A stretch of 17,114 nt of DNA from an uncultured Christensenellaceae bacterium (GCA_902373595.1 CABKMX010000006.1:1-17114), one strand, 5' to 3'; positions 7,857 to 15,187 are shown, counted from the first letter of the stretch. Notes: generated by a model from the sequence alone, not told the origin. Numbers and translations: made by a program.

Positions 7857-8980
7857 TGCACCCCCGCGATGTTGAGGATGAACATCAATATCCACAGCAC
7901 GCCGGCGAAGAGGAACGCATAGATCAGCGCGCGGCGGTCGCGCAATTTGGTCTTGTTCGCGCTCTCGCGGCGCGCCTCTTTGATGACTTCCGCCATCTGT
8001 TCGCTCTTAGCCTCGGCAAGCTCGGCGTCGAGCGCGTCGAGTTCCGCCTGCGCCGCGCCTCTGACCTCGGGCGATTCGTACAGCGAACGCAGCGTGCGCT
8101 CCATATCCGCTCTCTTTGCCGCGCCCGACTCGGGATCGACCTTCGCGGCGCGCGCCTTGCACAGATATATCACCGCGATCAGCAGCCCTATCGTCGCCGC
8201 GACGCCGACAACACACATCACGACATATTGCCACGCCTCGGTGACGGCGAACGCCGACCCTCTGTTTTGAACGTAGCCGAGCACGAGCGCGATCGCGTTG
8301 TTGAGGAAGTGCAAAATTATCGGCGGCCAAAGGCTGCGCGTCGCAAAGAACAGCACCGCGCAGACGACGCCGATCAAAAATTGATGTACGAGTTGAAGGG
8401 GGCTGCCGTGCATGATCGCGAACAGCAGCGCGGACATAAAGACCGAAAAGACATAGCCTTTGCGCGCAAACGCACGCGCAACGCAGCCTCTGAACACATA
8501 CTCCTCGGCGATCGCCGGAAGCAGCGCGACGAGGATGAGCGTCGCGGCAAGCTCGCCCGGAGTCGACGGCATAATCGACGTCGCCGCGGAGGTATCGTAT
8601 CCGATCAGCGCGACCAGCCTGACAAAGCCCTCGGCGAGCGGCTGACCCATGCAGATCAGCGCGACCGAAAGGGGTATCACGAGCAGCGTCGCCCAAAGCG
8701 AAAACCTGCCCTCGAAGCCCATGCCGCGTATCGTGTCGTAGCCCTTGATCTTGCCGTAGGCGAGCGGCGTGAGCAAAAACGCGATCTCGTTGGACGAAGT
8801 GATGATGCACGCATAGGCAATCGTCTTTGAAAATGCGGGGTCGACGTCGGTGACGCCGAGCACGATCACGATGATCACCTGAAGCAGCAATTTGAGCACA
8901 TAGCTGCCCAAAAACACCGCCGCGCCGTCGCTCGGCTCCCATCGATACAGCGCTTTGCCGTTGAATTCCGTCTTGGTCAT
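7853..8980 (-). CDS. CPBP-family intramembrane metalloprotease with C-terminal coiled-coil and membrane tail
   Basis: The 375-residue product has multiple hydrophobic segments and the three CPBP (Abi/Rce1-type) motifs. These are EEYVFRG with Glu159, Glu160 and Arg164, FAIMH with His191, and HFLNN with His224 and Asn228. The family are membrane-embedded glutamate/histidine proteases with roles such as CAAX-like processing or peptide maturation; the substrate here is unknown. After the last core membrane segment (about 251-274) comes a charged, Ala/Glu/Lys-rich region (about 275-350), probably helical or coiled coil, then one more hydrophobic segment (about 351-371). That tail is not part of the standard domain. 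The gene overlaps walJ upstream and rlmH downstream by four bases each (ATGA), with GGGGAG before its ATG, so the three are very likely translated together. Confidence 0.88.
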   Translation of the reverse strand: MTKTEFNGKALYRWEPSDGAAVFLGSYVLKLLLQVIIVIVLGVTDVDPAFSKTIAYACIITSSNEIAFLLTPLAYGKIKGYDTIRGMGFEGRFSLWATLLVIPLSVALICMGQPLAEGFVRLVALIGYDTSAATSIMPSTPGELAATLILVALLPAIAEEYVFRGCVARAFARKGYVFSVFMSALLFAIMHGSPLQLVHQFLIGVVCAVLFFATRSLWPPIILHFLNNAIALVLGYVQNRGSAFAVTEAWQYVVMCVVGVAATIGLLIAVIYLCKARAAKVDPESGAAKRADMERTLRSLYESPEVRGAAQAELDALDAELAEAKSEQMAEVIKEARRESANKTKLRDRRALIYAFLFAGVLWILMFILNIAGVQ

Positions 8981-9768
8981 ACAGTTATTCTCCCCGACGG
9001 CTTGAACTGATCCGCAACGAACAGCAAGACGTCGTCCCCCTCCTTGATTCCGCGCTTGGCGAGCAATTCGCGGCTCGCCTCAAATGCGAGTTCGGGGGTG
9101 TTGTTTTCCTCGCTGAGATGGGCGAGGACTATCTTTTCGGTGCCGTTGTAGGCAAGCGCCGCTACGGTTTCGGCGCAGGCGTCGTTGCTCAAATGCCCGT
9201 TTTTGCCGGCGATACGCGCCTTGAGCATGCGCGGATATCTGCCGCCCTCGAGCATCAGCGGATCGTGATTGCTCTCGAGAACAACCGCCTTGCACCCGAC
9301 CAACTTCGCCAACGTCCCGTCCGACACAAAGCCGAGGTCGGTCGCAATCGCGACGTCCTCTTTGCCCGTGCTGATCCTGTACCCGACCGTGTAGTGCGCG
9401 TCGTGCGGCACGCGGAAGGGCTTGACCGACAGACCCTTGACGGCGACCTCGCCGTCGTACTCGTTGGGGACGAAAAACCTCTCGTCGCCGTCTTCGGTCT
9501 TGAAATTGCCCATACATGCCGCAGGGATATATACGGGCGTATCATACGCGCGCGCGAACGCGCCCACGCCTTTGACGTGGTCGGAGTGTTCGTGCGTCAC
9601 AAACAACGCGTCCGTCTGCGACAAATCGATGCCGCGATAGTTCGCCCTCACCCTCAGCTCTTTGAGCGAGAGTCCCTGATCGATGAGAATCGAAGTGTCG
9701 CCGTATCGCAGATAGGTGCAATTGCCTTTGCTGCCGCTCGCAAGCGTGCATATCTCCAATTTATCCAT
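8977..9768 (-). CDS. walJ: WalJ/YycJ-type metallo-beta-lactamase-fold hydrolase
   Basis: The 263-residue product is an MBL-fold metal hydrolase of the YycJ (WalJ) family. It opens with LEICTLASGSKGNCTYL, typical of the family. The metal-binding THEHSDH motif is at 58-64, further conserved residues lie in VPHDAHYTVGY (His122, Asp123), ATDLG (Asp144) and LESNHD (Asn167, His168), and a GHLSN motif is at 191-195. WalJ is encoded at the end of the walRK operon in many Bacillota and has been linked to cell-wall control and DNA repair; its substrate is not settled. No walRK-H-I genes are present: the upstream neighbour is a divergent fumarase operon, so walJ is first in its transcript. The ATG at 9766-9768 has no clear Shine-Dalgarno site. 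Cytoplasmic, with no signal peptide. Confidence 0.9.
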   Translation of the reverse strand: MDKLEICTLASGSKGNCTYLRYGDTSILIDQGLSLKELRVRANYRGIDLSQTDALFVTHEHSDHVKGVGAFARAYDTPVYIPAACMGNFKTEDGDERFFVPNEYDGEVAVKGLSVKPFRVPHDAHYTVGYRISTGKEDVAIATDLGFVSDGTLAKLVGCKAVVLESNHDPLMLEGGRYPRMLKARIAGKNGHLSNDACAETVAALAYNGTEKIVLAHLSEENNTPELAFEASRELLAKRGIKEGDDVLLFVADQFKPSGRITV

Positions 9769-9792
9769 AGCAACGGCTTTTCGCCGCGTATA

Positions 9793-9821
9793 ATTGTAGC
9801 ATATTTTCTGTTGTAAGTAAA
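9793..9821 (-). promoter_or_regulatory. Promoter of the walJ operon
   Basis: On the minus strand TACAAT (plus-strand 9793-9798) is preceded after 17 nt by TTTACT (9816-9821). These match the consensus in five and four of six positions. The predicted leader to the walJ ATG is only about 18 nt. It holds a small CGGC-GAAAA-GCCG hairpin and no Shine-Dalgarno site. The -35 region shares bases with the divergent fumarase promoter. Confidence 0.6.
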
Positions 9822-9839
9822 GCGCGAATATGCTAAAAT
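9811..9839 (+). promoter_or_regulatory. Extended -10 promoter of the fumarase operon
   Basis: TTGTAA (9811-9816) and TAAAAT (9834-9839) are separated by 17 nt. A TG at 9831-9832 gives an extended -10 element. The -35 hexamer overlaps that of the divergent walJ promoter (9816-9821), so the two probably compete for RNA polymerase or share regulation. Confidence 0.6.
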
Positions 9840-9848
9840 AATACGCAT

Positions 9849-9854
9849 AAGGAG
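9849..9854 (+). promoter_or_regulatory. Shine-Dalgarno site that decides the fumarase alpha start
   Basis: AAGGAG ends 6 nt before the ATG at 9861 but directly abuts the in-frame ATG at 9855. The second ATG is therefore the likely start. Confidence 0.65.
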
Positions 9855-9860
9855 ATGACT

Positions 9861-10718
9861 ATGTTTACTGTCGACACCTCGACCGTCGCCGAAGAAGTAC
9901 GCAGGGCGATTGTCGAAATCAGCCGCAATATCGAACCGACCTGTCTTTCCGCACTCGAAAGAGCTCGCGACGAAGAAAAGGTCCCCGCCGCGCGCTTCGC
10001 CCTGACCAAGATGTGCGAAAACGCGCGCTTCGCCGCCCAAATGGGCTATCCCGTCTGCCAAGACACGGGGATGTGCGTCGTCTTTGTCGAAATCGGCAAA
10101 GACGTCCTTTTGACCGGAGCCCTGCTCCAAGACGCGATCGACGGCGCCGTCCGGGAAGGCTATGCCGACCTGCGCAAGTCCGTGCTCGATCCCGTCACGC
10201 GCGTCAACACCGGCACCAACACCCCTGCGGTCGTCCACACCGACTTTGTCCCGGGCGACGAGGTCAAAGTGAGCGTCATGCTCAAGGGCTTCGGCAGCGA
10301 GAATATGTCCGCGCTGTATATGCTCAACCCTGCGCAAGGATTGGAGACGGCGAAAGATTTGATTGTCGAAACGGTCGCACGCGCGGCGTCCAATCCCTGC
10401 CCTCCGGTCATCGTCGGCGTGGGGCTGGGCGGCACGTTCGAGCTGTGCGCGAAGATGTCCAAGCAGGCGCTGTTCCGCAAGATCGGCTCCGCCAATCCCG
10501 ATCCTCAATTGGACGCAATCGAACGCGAACTCATGGAGAGGATCAACTCTCTCGGCGTGGGCGCGCAGGGCTTCGGCGGCAAGACGACCGCACTTGGCGT
10601 GTTTATTCGCAAATATCCCACACACATCTCGTCGCTGCCCGTCGCGGTCAACATCTTGTGCCATTGCAGCCGCGCAAAGGTAGCCGTCATCGGCAAAGAG
10701 GGGGTGCGCTATGAGTGA
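9861..10718 (+). CDS. Fumarate hydratase class I, alpha subunit
   Basis: With the beta subunit this forms the oxygen-sensitive [4Fe-4S] hydro-lyase that interconverts fumarate and L-malate. The 285-residue product has the candidate cluster cysteines of the family: Cys66 in PVCQDTG, Cys180 in NPCPPVIVGVGLGG and Cys267 in VNILCHCSR. It also has the conserved RVNTGTNTP segment (114-122) and the GAQGFGGKTTALGV loop. The start at 9861 is set by the AAGGAG site. The gene overlaps the beta gene by 8 nt, so the subunits are probably made in a coupled way. L-tartrate dehydratase and related hydro-lyases share the same two-subunit design, so the substrate is not proven, but fumarase is the commonest function in anaerobic Bacillota. 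The protein is cytoplasmic. Confidence 0.9.
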   Translation: MFTVDTSTVAEEVRRAIVEISRNIEPTCLSALERARDEEKVPAARFALTKMCENARFAAQMGYPVCQDTGMCVVFVEIGKDVLLTGALLQDAIDGAVREGYADLRKSVLDPVTRVNTGTNTPAVVHTDFVPGDEVKVSVMLKGFGSENMSALYMLNPAQGLETAKDLIVETVARAASNPCPPVIVGVGLGGTFELCAKMSKQALFRKIGSANPDPQLDAIERELMERINSLGVGAQGFGGKTTALGVFIRKYPTHISSLPVAVNILCHCSRAKVAVIGKEGVRYE

Positions 10719-11238
10719 GAAGAGATTGACCATGCCCTTTGACAAGGCACAACTCGCAAAGCTCAAAGTCGGCGACGGGGTCCTCCTGTCGGGGACTATG
10801 CTCGTCTTCCGCGACGCCGGACACAAGCGGCTGTTCGAGAGCATCCAAAGCGGCAAGCCCGACTTCGATTACGCCGGCGAGACCATATACTTCATGGGGC
10901 CCTGCCCGGCGGTCAAAGGACAGGTGATGGGCAGCTGCGGTCCGACCACATCGGGACGTATGGACAAATACACGCCCTATATGTTCGATCACGGGCTCGC
11001 CGCCCAAATCGGAAAGGGCAAGCGCAGCCCCGACTGCATAGAGGCAATCAAGCGCAACAAGGGCGTCTACTTCGCCGCGATAGGCGGCGCGGGCGCGCTT
11101 TACAGCGGCACGGTGACCGCCGTCGAGGAGATTTGCTATCCCGACCTCGGCACCGAAGCGGTCAGACGAATCACCGTCAAAGACTTCCCCGCGATCGTCG
11201 CGATCGACAGCGACGGCAACTGCATTTACGGCAATTGA
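10711..11238 (+). CDS. Fumarate hydratase class I, beta subunit
   Basis: The 175-residue product is the C-terminal-type swivelling subunit of a two-subunit class I fumarase. Family landmarks are LKVGDGVLLSGTMLVFRDAGHKR, where the basic/acidic triplet contributes to the active site, YFMGPCPA, GSCGPTTSGRMD, the IGKG motif and the Ala/Gly-rich AAIGGAGAL strand. Many homologues have TARDAAHKR; here it reads VFRDAGHKR, keeping Arg34, Asp35, His38 and Arg40. A GAGGGGG ribosome site lies about 7 nt before the ATG, inside the end of the alpha gene. It is followed at once by an intrinsic terminator, so the operon is just these two genes. Confidence 0.9.
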   Translation: MSEKRLTMPFDKAQLAKLKVGDGVLLSGTMLVFRDAGHKRLFESIQSGKPDFDYAGETIYFMGPCPAVKGQVMGSCGPTTSGRMDKYTPYMFDHGLAAQIGKGKRSPDCIEAIKRNKGVYFAAIGGAGALYSGTVTAVEEICYPDLGTEAVRRITVKDFPAIVAIDSDGNCIYGN

Positions 11239-11248
11239 ACCGACAAAC

Positions 11249-11279
11249 AAGGAGCGCCCGAAAGCGCTCCTTCTTTTTT
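11249..11279 (+). terminator. Intrinsic terminator of the fumarase operon
   Basis: A perfect 9-bp stem AAGGAGCGC/GCGCTCCTT (11249-11257 and 11264-11272) encloses a 6-nt CCGAAA loop. It is followed by C and six T residues (11274-11279), 10 nt after the beta-subunit stop. Read from the minus strand, the same hairpin is followed by a weaker TTGTTTGT tract. It may therefore also stop some transcription coming from the convergent glnS operon. Confidence 0.93.
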
Positions 11280-11314
11280 ACTTAAACACGTTTTTCAAAC
11301 ACGGGCACGAAAAA

Positions 11315-11761
11315 TCAATACAGCTTGCCCTCAAAGAATTCCGTCATCAATTGACTGAACTTGACGTCGTTGCAAGTCTTGAGATAGACATAGTATTGCA
11401 CGCCGTCGTACTCGAACCGCGCGTTGTAATGGCGGCGCGAAAACGCGCCCTTGCGATAGGTGTAGCTCAGCTCGCAGTCGCCGACCTTGACGCGCTTTGC
11501 GTCCTTCATCGCCGCCTCGTCGAACACCGACGGGTCGAGCAGCACATACTCGGTCAACTCGTGATTGCCGAACATGATCGAGAAGAACTCTTTGAGATAT
11601 ACCGGCTGACCGTCGCCGCCGTACCCCGTCTCCGACTTCATGTCCGTCACGTCGCGCATCGCGAAGATCAGATATTTGGTGCCGTGCTCGGAGTTGTAAT
11701 CGGCGATCGAGCTTGACTTGCGCTCTTTTACGCCCTTTGGCTTAAACAGCTTATTTGGCAT
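11315..11761 (-). CDS. Hypothetical protein, coupled to glnS
   Basis: I do not recognise this 148-residue protein. It starts with a basic, Lys-rich stretch (KLFKPKGVKERK). A mixed alpha/beta sequence follows with many aromatic residues, including YLKEFFSIMFGNHELTEYVLL, ELSYTYRKGAFSRRHYNARF and GVQYYVYLKT, and it ends with SQLMTEFFEGKLY. No signal peptide, membrane segment or metal motif is visible. The C-terminal pattern (strand, basic turn, Tyr-rich strand, then a short helix) loosely recalls the DUF4367-like C-terminal modules of anti-sigma or lipoproteins, but that is only an impression. Its ATG overlaps the glnS stop by 11 nt without a strong ribosome site, so its translation probably depends on glnS. 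The overlap and good reading-frame integrity support a real gene. Confidence 0.7.
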   Translation of the reverse strand: MPNKLFKPKGVKERKSSSIADYNSEHGTKYLIFAMRDVTDMKSETGYGGDGQPVYLKEFFSIMFGNHELTEYVLLDPSVFDEAAMKDAKRVKVGDCELSYTYRKGAFSRRHYNARFEYDGVQYYVYLKTCNDVKFSQLMTEFFEGKLY

Positions 11762-13376
11762 AGCTGTCTTTGAGCCCGGTGATCATGTTGAACGAACGAT
11801 TGCCCTCGCCGTAGCTGCCCGCCGCGCTGAAATAGCCCATGCGCATGAATTGGAAGCGGTCGTACGGCTTTGCATCCGCAAGGCACGCCTCACCCTTCGC
11901 GCCGGCGAAGATGCGGTGGCTGTCGGGGGTGAGCCTGTCGTTGAAGTCGCCCTCCCCGTCCAAAAGCAGATAGTCGTATTCGTGCAACTCGATGTCGACG
12001 CAGTCGTCGGCGTTGACCCATTGGATGACGCCTTTGACCTTGATGCCCGCGTTCGCTCCGCCGCTCTTGCTGTCGGGGATGCGGCGACAGACGACGCGCG
12101 TCACGTTTCCGGCGTCGTCGCACTCGTGCGACACATATTCGACGATGTAAGCGCCCTTGAGCCTGACCGTTCCGCCGGGGACGAGCCTCTTGTACTTGGG
12201 CGGCGGTACGGGCGCGAAGTCCGCCCTGTCGATATAGATGCGCCTGCCCAAGATGACGTCGCGATAGGTGACCGTCTCGGCGTTGGGGTTGTTCTCGACG
12301 CGGCAAAGCTCGCCGCCCTCCATGTCCTCGATGATCATCTCGATCGGGTCTTTGACGACCATGACTCTGTCCGCGGTGTTGTTGAGGTGGTCGCGGACGA
12401 AATGCTCGAGATAGGCGACGTCGACCTCGCTGTTGGCTTTGGTCACGCCGACCGCGGCACAGAAGTTGCGGATCGCCTCGGGCGGATATCCCCTCTCCCT
12501 CATGCCGCTGAGCGTAGGCATGCGCGGATCGGACCAGCCCGAGACCTTGCCCTCGTCGACCAGCTTTTTGAGGAAGCGCTTGGACATGATCGTGCGCGTG
12601 ATGTTGAGCCGCGCGAACTCGATCTGTTTGGGGAAATCGCCAAAGCCGCAATTGGTCTTGACCCAATCGTAGAGGGGGCGGTGATCCTCAAATTCGAGCG
12701 TGCAAATGGAGTGAGTGATCCCCTCGAAAGCGTCTTCGAGCGGATGCGCGAAGTCGTACATCGGATAGATGACCCACTTGTCGCCGGTGCGGTGATGCGT
12801 CTCGTGCAAGATGCGGTAGATGACCGGGTCTCGCATGTTCATGTTGGGGCTTGCCATATCGATCTTGGCGCGCAGCACCTTTTCTCCGTCCGCGTAAAGC
12901 CCTCTCTTCATCTCGTCGAAGAGTCGCAGATTTTCGGACACGGTGCGCTCGCGCCACGGGCTGTTCTGCCCGGGAGCGGTCAGCGTGCCGCGTGTCGCGC
13001 GGATCTCGTCCGCCGAGTAGTCGCAGACATATGCCAGCCCTTTCATGATCAAGCCGACTGCGCACTCGTACATCCTGTCGAAATAGTCGGACGCATAGAG
13101 TTCGCGATCCCACTTGAAGCCCAGCCACGCGATGTCGCGCTTGATGGAATCGACATATTCCTGATCCTCTTTGCAGGGATTGGTGTCGTCATAGCGCAGA
13201 TTGCACTCGCCGCCGTACTTGCTCTTCATCCCGAAGTTGATGCAAAGGCTTTTGGCGTGCCCTATGTGCAGATAGCCGTTGGGTTCGGGCGGGAAACGGG
13301 TGACAATCTTGTCGCAGCCCGCCTCGATGTCCTTGTCGATGATGTCTTCAATGAAGTTGGAAGAACCTTGCTCCAT
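11751..13376 (-). CDS. glnS: Glutaminyl-tRNA synthetase
   Basis: This class Ic synthetase charges tRNA-Gln with glutamine directly. The 541-residue product opens with NFIEDIIDKDIEAG and has TRFPPEPNGYLHIGHAKS, with HIGH at 37-40. It carries CNLRYDDTNP and the KMSKS-equivalent IMSKR at 263-267, and it has the full anticodon-binding beta-barrel region through GYFSAAGS near the C-terminus. DDTNP and the C-terminal half point to GlnRS and not bacterial GluRS. The ATG is chosen for its GGAGG site (13382-13386, 5 nt upstream), which lies directly after the fhs stop; an upstream in-frame start at 13487 would run inside fhs. Many Gram-positive bacteria lack GlnRS and make Gln-tRNA by amidation with GatCAB, so the gene hints at ancient transfer into this lineage. 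Confidence 0.96.
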   Translation of the reverse strand: MEQGSSNFIEDIIDKDIEAGCDKIVTRFPPEPNGYLHIGHAKSLCINFGMKSKYGGECNLRYDDTNPCKEDQEYVDSIKRDIAWLGFKWDRELYASDYFDRMYECAVGLIMKGLAYVCDYSADEIRATRGTLTAPGQNSPWRERTVSENLRLFDEMKRGLYADGEKVLRAKIDMASPNMNMRDPVIYRILHETHHRTGDKWVIYPMYDFAHPLEDAFEGITHSICTLEFEDHRPLYDWVKTNCGFGDFPKQIEFARLNITRTIMSKRFLKKLVDEGKVSGWSDPRMPTLSGMRERGYPPEAIRNFCAAVGVTKANSEVDVAYLEHFVRDHLNNTADRVMVVKDPIEMIIEDMEGGELCRVENNPNAETVTYRDVILGRRIYIDRADFAPVPPPKYKRLVPGGTVRLKGAYIVEYVSHECDDAGNVTRVVCRRIPDSKSGGANAGIKVKGVIQWVNADDCVDIELHEYDYLLLDGEGDFNDRLTPDSHRIFAGAKGEACLADAKPYDRFQFMRMGYFSAAGSYGEGNRSFNMITGLKDSYAK

Positions 13377-13387
13377 TCTCTCCTCCG

Positions 13388-15040
13388 TCAAAACAATCCT
13401 TTTATCTCTTGCGTATCGTCGTCGATCGTCATGTCGAGCGCGTTGGGGCGCTTGCCGAGCCCGGGCATCAGCATGATGTTGCCGCAAACGGCGACCGCAA
13501 AGCCCGCTCCGCCGCGCGGTTCGACGTCTTTGACGTGCAGCGTAAAGCCCGTCGGGCGGCCGAGTTTTGTCGCGTCATCCGAGAAAGAATATTGCGTTTT
13601 CGCGATACATATCGGCAATTTGCCCTTGCCCGACTTCTCGAGACGCGCGATGCTCTTCTCCGCCTTGGCGGCATATTCTACGCCGGCGGCGCCGTAAACT
13701 TTGGTCGCGACCTTGAAGATCTTTGTCTTGATGTCGTCGTCCATGTCATAGGCAAACGTGATCTCGCCGCCCTTGTCGCATGCGGCGACGACTTGTTTTG
13801 CCAGCTCGACCGCGCCTTTGCCGCCCTTCTCCCAGCACTCGCAAAGCGCAAAGTCGGCGCCCTCGCCGCGGCACGCCTGCTCGATCAGAGCGATCTCGCC
13901 GTCGGTGTCGGTGACGAACTTGTTGATCGCGACAACGACGTTGGCGTGATAGACGTCCCTCAAATTCCGGATGTGCCCGATCAGGTTGCAAAGCCCCTTT
14001 TCGAGCGTCTTTTCGTCCGGTTTGGACGCGTCCGCCTTGGACGCCCCGCCGTTATATTTGAGAGCGCGCGCCGTCGCGACGAGCACGACCGCCTGCGGTC
14101 TGACGCCTGCGACGCGGCACTTGATATCAAGGAACTTCTCCGCGCCGAGATCCGCGCCGAATCCCGCCTCGGTGACCACATAGTCGGCAAGCGCAAGCGC
14201 GGTGCGCGTAGCGATCACGCTGTTGCAGCCGTGGGCGATGTTGGCGAACGGCCCGCCGTGCACGAGCGCGGGCGTCCCCTCGAGCGTTTGGACAAGGTTG
14301 GGTTTGAGCGCGTCTTTGAGCACGATCGCGACCGCGTCCGCGCAGCCGAGCTGCGCGCATGTCACCGGCTCGTCGTGCCTGTCGTATGCGACGATGATGT
14401 CGCCGATGCGCCTTTTGAGGTCCTTGAGGTCGGAGGCAAGGCATAGAATCGCCATGACTTCGGATGCGGCGGTGATGTTGAACCCCTCTTGACGGGGCAC
14501 GCCGTCCGTGCTGCCGCCCAGCCCGCAGACGATGTTCCTCAGCGAGCGGTCGTTCATGTCGAGACACCTCTTCCAGACGACCTTGGTCGGATCGATATGC
14601 AACTCATTGCCGTGTTGCAGATGGTTGTCGAGTATCGCGGCAATCAGATTGTTTGCGCATGTGATCGCGTGCAGATCGCCGGTGAAATGCAGATTGATGT
14701 CCTCCATCGGGACGATCTGGGCGTGTCCGCCGCCCGTCGCTCCGCCCTTGATGCCGAACACGGGTCCCAGCGACGGCTCGCGCAGCGCAAGGCATACTCT
14801 TTTGCCTATCTTTGCCATGCCGTCGGCAAGACCTATCGACGTGGTCGTCTTGCCCTCGCCGAGCGCGGTCGGATTGATCGCGGTGACCAAGATGAGCTTG
14901 CCGCCCTTGGAAGAGACGACAGGGTCGATCTTTGCCTTGTACTTGCCGTACTGTTCGCAGTCGTTGACGCCGAGTTTTGCGGCGATCTCGCCTATCGGTC
15001 TGAGTTCGGCTTCGTGCGCGATTTGGATGTCGCTTTTCAT
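13388..15040 (-). CDS. fhs: Formate-tetrahydrofolate ligase
   Basis: This cytoplasmic enzyme joins formate to tetrahydrofolate using ATP, giving 10-formyl-THF for purine and formyl-Met synthesis or for the methyl branch of acetogenesis. The 550-residue product has the usual family length. It shows the P-loop PTALGEGKTTT at 57-67, REPSLGPVFGIKGGATGGG soon after, the CLDMNDRSLRNIV segment, and a Gly-rich C-terminal part ending GNIMLMPGLGKRPNALDMTID. The ATG has a GGGAGG site 5 nt upstream (15046-15051). A strong promoter lies 28-56 nt upstream of the start. It is the first gene of a likely three-gene transcript with glnS and the unknown 148-residue gene. No other Wood-Ljungdahl genes are in the window, so acetogenesis cannot be inferred. 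Confidence 0.97.
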   Translation of the reverse strand: MKSDIQIAHEAELRPIGEIAAKLGVNDCEQYGKYKAKIDPVVSSKGGKLILVTAINPTALGEGKTTTSIGLADGMAKIGKRVCLALREPSLGPVFGIKGGATGGGHAQIVPMEDINLHFTGDLHAITCANNLIAAILDNHLQHGNELHIDPTKVVWKRCLDMNDRSLRNIVCGLGGSTDGVPRQEGFNITAASEVMAILCLASDLKDLKRRIGDIIVAYDRHDEPVTCAQLGCADAVAIVLKDALKPNLVQTLEGTPALVHGGPFANIAHGCNSVIATRTALALADYVVTEAGFGADLGAEKFLDIKCRVAGVRPQAVVLVATARALKYNGGASKADASKPDEKTLEKGLCNLIGHIRNLRDVYHANVVVAINKFVTDTDGEIALIEQACRGEGADFALCECWEKGGKGAVELAKQVVAACDKGGEITFAYDMDDDIKTKIFKVATKVYGAAGVEYAAKAEKSIARLEKSGKGKLPICIAKTQYSFSDDATKLGRPTGFTLHVKDVEPRGGAGFAVAVCGNIMLMPGLGKRPNALDMTIDDDTQEIKGLF

Positions 15041-15067
15041 AACGTCCTCCCAAACGAGTATAGTTCT

Positions 15068-15096
15068 ATTTTATCCCCATTGCGCCCAATAGTCAA
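15068..15096 (-). promoter_or_regulatory. Promoter of the fhs-glnS operon
   Basis: On the minus strand TTGACT (plus-strand 15091-15096) and TAAAAT (15068-15073) each match consensus in five of six positions and are 17 nt apart. The predicted leader is about 20-25 nt and contains the GGGAGG ribosome site. Confidence 0.75.
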
Positions 15097-15119
15097 GCAA
15101 ACTTTCGCCACGCGCGCCG

Positions 15120-15138
15120 ATGCGCGCGCATATGCGCG
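15120..15138. repeat. Palindromic alternating purine-pyrimidine tract between divergent promoters
   Basis: Nineteen bases alternate purine and pyrimidine without a break. They contain a perfect 14-bp palindrome CGCGCATATGCGCG (15125-15138) overlapping a perfect 12-bp palindrome ATGCGCGCGCAT (15120-15131). The tract lies about 20 nt upstream of the -35 box of the sialidase-like gene and about 24 nt upstream of the fhs -35 box. An operator or a locally unstable DNA element is possible; the function is unknown. Confidence 0.6.
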
Positions 15139-15158
15139 GATATCCGTCAATATACCCG

Positions 15159-15187
15159 TTGCCAAACGTGCGCGGCTGTGCTATAAT
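15159..15187 (+). promoter_or_regulatory. Promoter of the sialidase-like gene
   Basis: TTGCCA (15159-15164, five of six matches) and a perfect TATAAT (15182-15187) are 17 nt apart. TG at 15179-15180 makes an extended -10. The expected transcription start, about 7 nt after the -10 box, coincides with the ATG at 15194, so the message may lack a leader. Confidence 0.75.

Noticed and set aside
13377..13487. Extended glnS start at 13487
   Set aside because: The added 37 residues are Arg-rich sequence inside fhs, whereas the ATG at 13376 has a perfect ribosome site and matches the family start.
11718..13697. 659-residue plus-strand open frame opposite glnS
   Set aside because: It is antisense to a clear GlnRS and shows the same codon-bias effect. 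The product is Ala/Val/Asp/Arg-rich with no recognisable motif.
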